Positions 43,020-46,222 of a stretch of DNA of 46,222 nt are shown here, in pieces. The notes beneath the pieces are model-generated. The model did not search any database. It was given only the letters and a program-made list of their open reading frames with translations, and was not told where the DNA came from. The position numbers were made by a program, and so were the translations under genes. Source of the DNA: Saccoglossus kowalevskii (lineage: Eukaryota > Hemichordata > Enteropneusta > Harrimaniidae); contig NW_003143796.1 in NCBI RefSeq assembly GCF_000003605.2, positions 77,015-123,236 on the forward strand. Direction: 5' to 3'. The first letter of the stretch is position 1; every line of letters begins with the position of its first letter.

Positions 43020-44300
43020 GCTTTTAGCATTCATAAAAAATATCAGTCGCCCATTTAAAATATATACATACAGAAAAAAAAAAATCTTTGCTATGTCTGT
43101 AAATATTCTAGTCGGATAGACCATCCTTCGAAGCAAGCACATCTTAAGTCATGACAAACACTGTCCCTTTAAGATAGGTGACTTGGTTGTCAGATGCGTT
43201 GTTCTGCCAGTTAAGAACAGCTGACATACATAATACATGTCTGGCATGTTTGTCTGGGGCTACTGAATAGTGTAACAGTCATACTTTGTTCTAGTTTACC
43301 TTGACATTTTTATGGTCAAGGTTGGAATTAAAAGCTAATTGCATATGAGATATATAACACCACACAACACACAAAGCTAAATAAAACCTAATATAGGCTG
43401 ACATTGTGTTGATTCACTGCAAACTTTGTTGATGTTTTTTTTCACAGTCTGATGAATGAAATAGTGTTATGATTTTGTTAATTTAATGAAAATAGAAACC
43501 ACTAAATGTATACATTGTTGGACCCAGCCATGTCGTGTATTTCTTGTTAAATTTTTGCTAAGTAGTTTTATTTATTTGTGAAAATATCTCAATATAGTTT
43601 TGCAGTGTATCTAAGACATAGGTAGTTCAATTGTCACTTTTTTTCTATTGATACAATAACTATAAGCAAATTACATATATGCTAACTATATGCAAATTAG
43701 ACAGAATATAATGCTTGTTTTCATGGGATAGTTGAGAAGATAAAATAACAGCTTGTATTTATCGCAAATAATTTCTGGAACATATGCATGTCCATTATTA
43801 GCGATTATTACTTTGAGCCATAAAACTGAAAAATTGTTGCATCTAAAATAATAACACAATGAATAAAAAAATAATATTGCCCTGCTGTTGAGTTACTATT
43901 TTAAAATTGTGACTGGGAGTGAAATACCTCAACCTCTCGTATATGCCGGTAGTCAATGATTATTGTAATAGTGAGTCATTCATATGATCCTCCATATTTA
44001 ATAATATTTTATTCTCACACCAATTCTTTTTATTTTTTGTATGGTGTAAGAAAAGCATTTTGTAAAATCAGGGCATATTTGTTTCCTAATTCTCCAAGTT
44101 GGTTCAAAATTTATTGTTTTACTTTAAATGATACTGATAATTACCAGTTATTTTTCTAATCTGTTACCATGGAGATCAGGATTCACAGCTGTATCATTTT
44201 AAACAATGCATAGCTGAATCTCGTACACTGTAAACTCAATAATTACAACAATGCTCTTTCTATACATATATATATATTTTCAACATTTCAAGCAAAGAGT
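43020..44300. other. Non-coding sequence, nothing recognised
   Basis: AT-rich, with a short (TA)n near 44270. The open frame 43956-44159 has no domain. Confidence 0.45.
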
Positions 44301-44339
44301 GTATTGTATGTTTCTCTACATTTCCAATACACCGCCAGT

Positions 44340-44760
44340 TCTGAAATGATAGAAAGGCTTGAATTTGATGGATTTGTTGATAAATGGACGCCATTGGACG
44401 GTCTTGAATTGGATCGTCAAATGAACGTTTGTGCATATGTGAGACGTAATGCATGCTGTACGTGTGTGTATAAAATTCAAATGTTGGTGAAGGCATGTCT
44501 GAGATATGGCCCCAGAACAGCATTCATTGAAACAAAATGACTGTCAGTTGGCCACTTTGAATCCGATTCAAAAACAAAAGAGCATGCAATGTCATACAGT
44601 GACCAATGTATGTACCAAAAATCCATCCTTAGGCAACTAAGATCTGGAAAAGCAAAGCTGTATCTCAAAATTTCATCAGTGACATACAGTAGCGTGAAAA
44701 AATGATAATGTTTGAAAAAAAAGTACTTATCACACATTTGATGTTACTTCAATGAGGCAT
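44340..44760 (-). repeat. AGTCCC-family body fragment, inverted
   Basis: The reverse complement carries 'gattcaaagtggccaactga', 'cagacatgccttcaccaac' and 'acgtacagcatgcattacgt' type segments comparable with the 5978 and 45690 copies. The ends are missing and the copy is much diverged. Confidence 0.4.
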
Positions 44761-45689
44761 ATAGGAATCATTGATGAAATTTCAGATTGACAGTGAACAA
44801 ACAAAAATTCGCATATATTTGCTAATACTAAAACCATACAGATTTTGACATAAAATATTGTCACCACTATGCACAAAAAACGTGCAGGTAGCATATTCTG
44901 CCTTAATCAATATAAAAAGTACACTTACACAAGGCGTGTTTATAGTTTTCCATAAACCGGGATTAAACATAGTGGATATTACATGTAGTAGACAATATAT
45001 CCTTCAACTGTCTATGTCTACATCTATTTTAAAGTTGTATTGTCTTTGACATATCAAGTAATCAAAGTTGAAAGTTTATAGACAAAAAAAATAACTAGCA
45101 TTTCTGAGGAGTCATTTTTGAAGGAGTTATCAGCATCTTAGGGAGTCTCCATCAAGTCACAAAATCGCACATAGTTTTTTTCTGTCGGCAATCTGAAAAT
45201 GACCTGATCACAAAATCAGAATTCAATAAGAAGCAATTGCTATTAACACAGAATTCTTGTTAGTTTTGCTATACAACTATTTTGTTTCCTTTTTCAGAAG
45301 TTATTATTTAGCATGATGTCATTATATGTTGTACGAACAGTTGCTGAGGTTTCATCCCAAGCAATCAAATTTATCATGAAATCGTTTTGCAATTTTCTTT
45401 CATTATTTATTTATTTTTGATTGATTGCAGCCATATACCTGTTGGATTCTCCAAAATGTTGGTTGTCTTAATTTTTTATTCCAGAATTGAGTGCTATTTA
45501 TTTGGGTTCCATTAGTTCGGGGTCATTTCTCAAGAAATGATTGACCAATTCAAACTTACCACACTACCATGTATGGCATGTTGTATATTATGTTGTATTT
45601 TACATGAGTTGTATATTATGTACATTGATTTTCTTCTATCATTTGATCAAATCATGCCTTTTTAGGTGATACAAATGGAATCAAACCAA

Positions 45690-45985
45690 TCATTTCTGTC
45701 CTTCAATAACTGTATCTCAGTCGTGCATGGTTGGATTCCATTCAAAATGTGCATGTACATCATGTAACCTTGATGCATGTTATTTTGTTTTTCCTGATTG
45801 AATTTAGAATGGCTGTCTACTGTTACTGAATACTGTTTTGAGGTGTCTCTGATGTGGCTGGTCTGATCATGTTCAAATTCCACACATACATCACGTGTAT
45901 GCACACGCATTTGTTTCACATTCTGATTCAAGATGGACAAATGGCAGCCATTTTAGTGCTAGTAATGCTTGATAAACTTCAATTG
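45690..45985 (+). repeat. AGTCCC-family body fragment
   Basis: It contains 'catcatgtaaccttgatgca', 'ttcaaattccacacatacat', 'ctgattcaagatggacaaat' and 'ggcagccattttagtgctag', matching the body of the 5978-7401 element. Both ends are missing. Confidence 0.6.
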
Positions 45986-46179
45986 CAGAGTAAAGGAAGG
46001 AATCCCTCAGGTGAAGATGCTCAATTTTTATCATGTCTGTCATTATTGAGGCAATGGGTATTTTCGTAAGCTGTAATCAATTGCTTTTAATTATCGTAAT
46101 AATGTAATTTAAATAAATAAATAAAAACGTAAATTCATAGACATGGGCAAGGTGTAAAATCTATTCAGTTATATTTTTG

Positions 46180-46222
46180 ACTCCCGTGTGCGAAGCACAA
46201 AAGGGAGTCTTTGCAGTTACCC
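46180..46222 (+). mobile_element. Start of another ACTCCC-family element, cut by the window edge
   Basis: All 43 bases from the hairpin ACTCCC to the window end are identical to 10783-10825, again after a T-run (atattttt-g). Only the terminal hairpin and the first few bases are in view. Confidence 0.8.

Noticed and set aside
45120-45165. 3' end of an ACTCCC-family element ('agggagtctccatcaagtcac')
   Set aside because: GGGAGT is present, but no following hairpin with TTGTTT and no family body before it could be shown.

Overview
This is AT-rich, intron-containing animal DNA, most likely from a marine bilaterian invertebrate. The signs are GT-AG introns, an NR1-class nuclear receptor gene, dense decayed non-LTR retrotransposons and MITEs, and many copies of hairpin-capped repeats carrying internal microsatellites and minisatellites. 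The clade (hemichordate, echinoderm, amphioxus, mollusc or brachiopod) cannot be fixed from this window. Two runs of N (11433-11610 and 25106-25692) are assembly gaps, and both fall inside tandem-repeat arrays.

Layout. 1-12430 is non-coding and repeat-rich. It holds a reverse-strand LINE relic (about 205-485), a decayed piggyBac-like transposase split by a hairpin-capped repeat (about 1225-2560), further hairpin-capped elements (3400-4543, 5978-7401, 10783-11990) and several MITEs. 12431-23348 holds seven plus-strand exons of one nuclear receptor: second zinc finger, hinge, complete ligand-binding domain and stop codon. The exon for the first zinc finger and the N-terminus was not found. The introns carry more repeat copies, a pair of near-identical 208-bp MITEs and a frameshifted L1/Tx1-like LINE. 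23349-34633 is intergenic: a likely poly(A) signal, a tRNA-derived SINE, two exact CTCF-consensus matches, two LINE relics and a CpG-richer stretch. 34634-34745 is a probable first coding exon of a second, unrecognised plus-strand gene whose remaining exons appear to lie beyond the window. 34746-46222 is mostly its putative first intron, with another LINE tail, a MITE, minisatellites and the start of a further hairpin-capped element at the right edge.

The two most interesting points are these. (1) The receptor's ligand-binding domain looks like Rev-erb/E75, with a Cys and a His where Rev-erb beta binds heme, yet it also keeps an AF-2 activation helix that vertebrate Rev-erbs lack. (2) Three sequence-unrelated repeat families share one architecture: T-rich target, 5' terminal hairpin, microsatellite, about 150-bp subrepeats, and (seen in two of them) a 3' hairpin followed by TTGTTT. 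This resembles non-autonomous Helentrons (HINEs).
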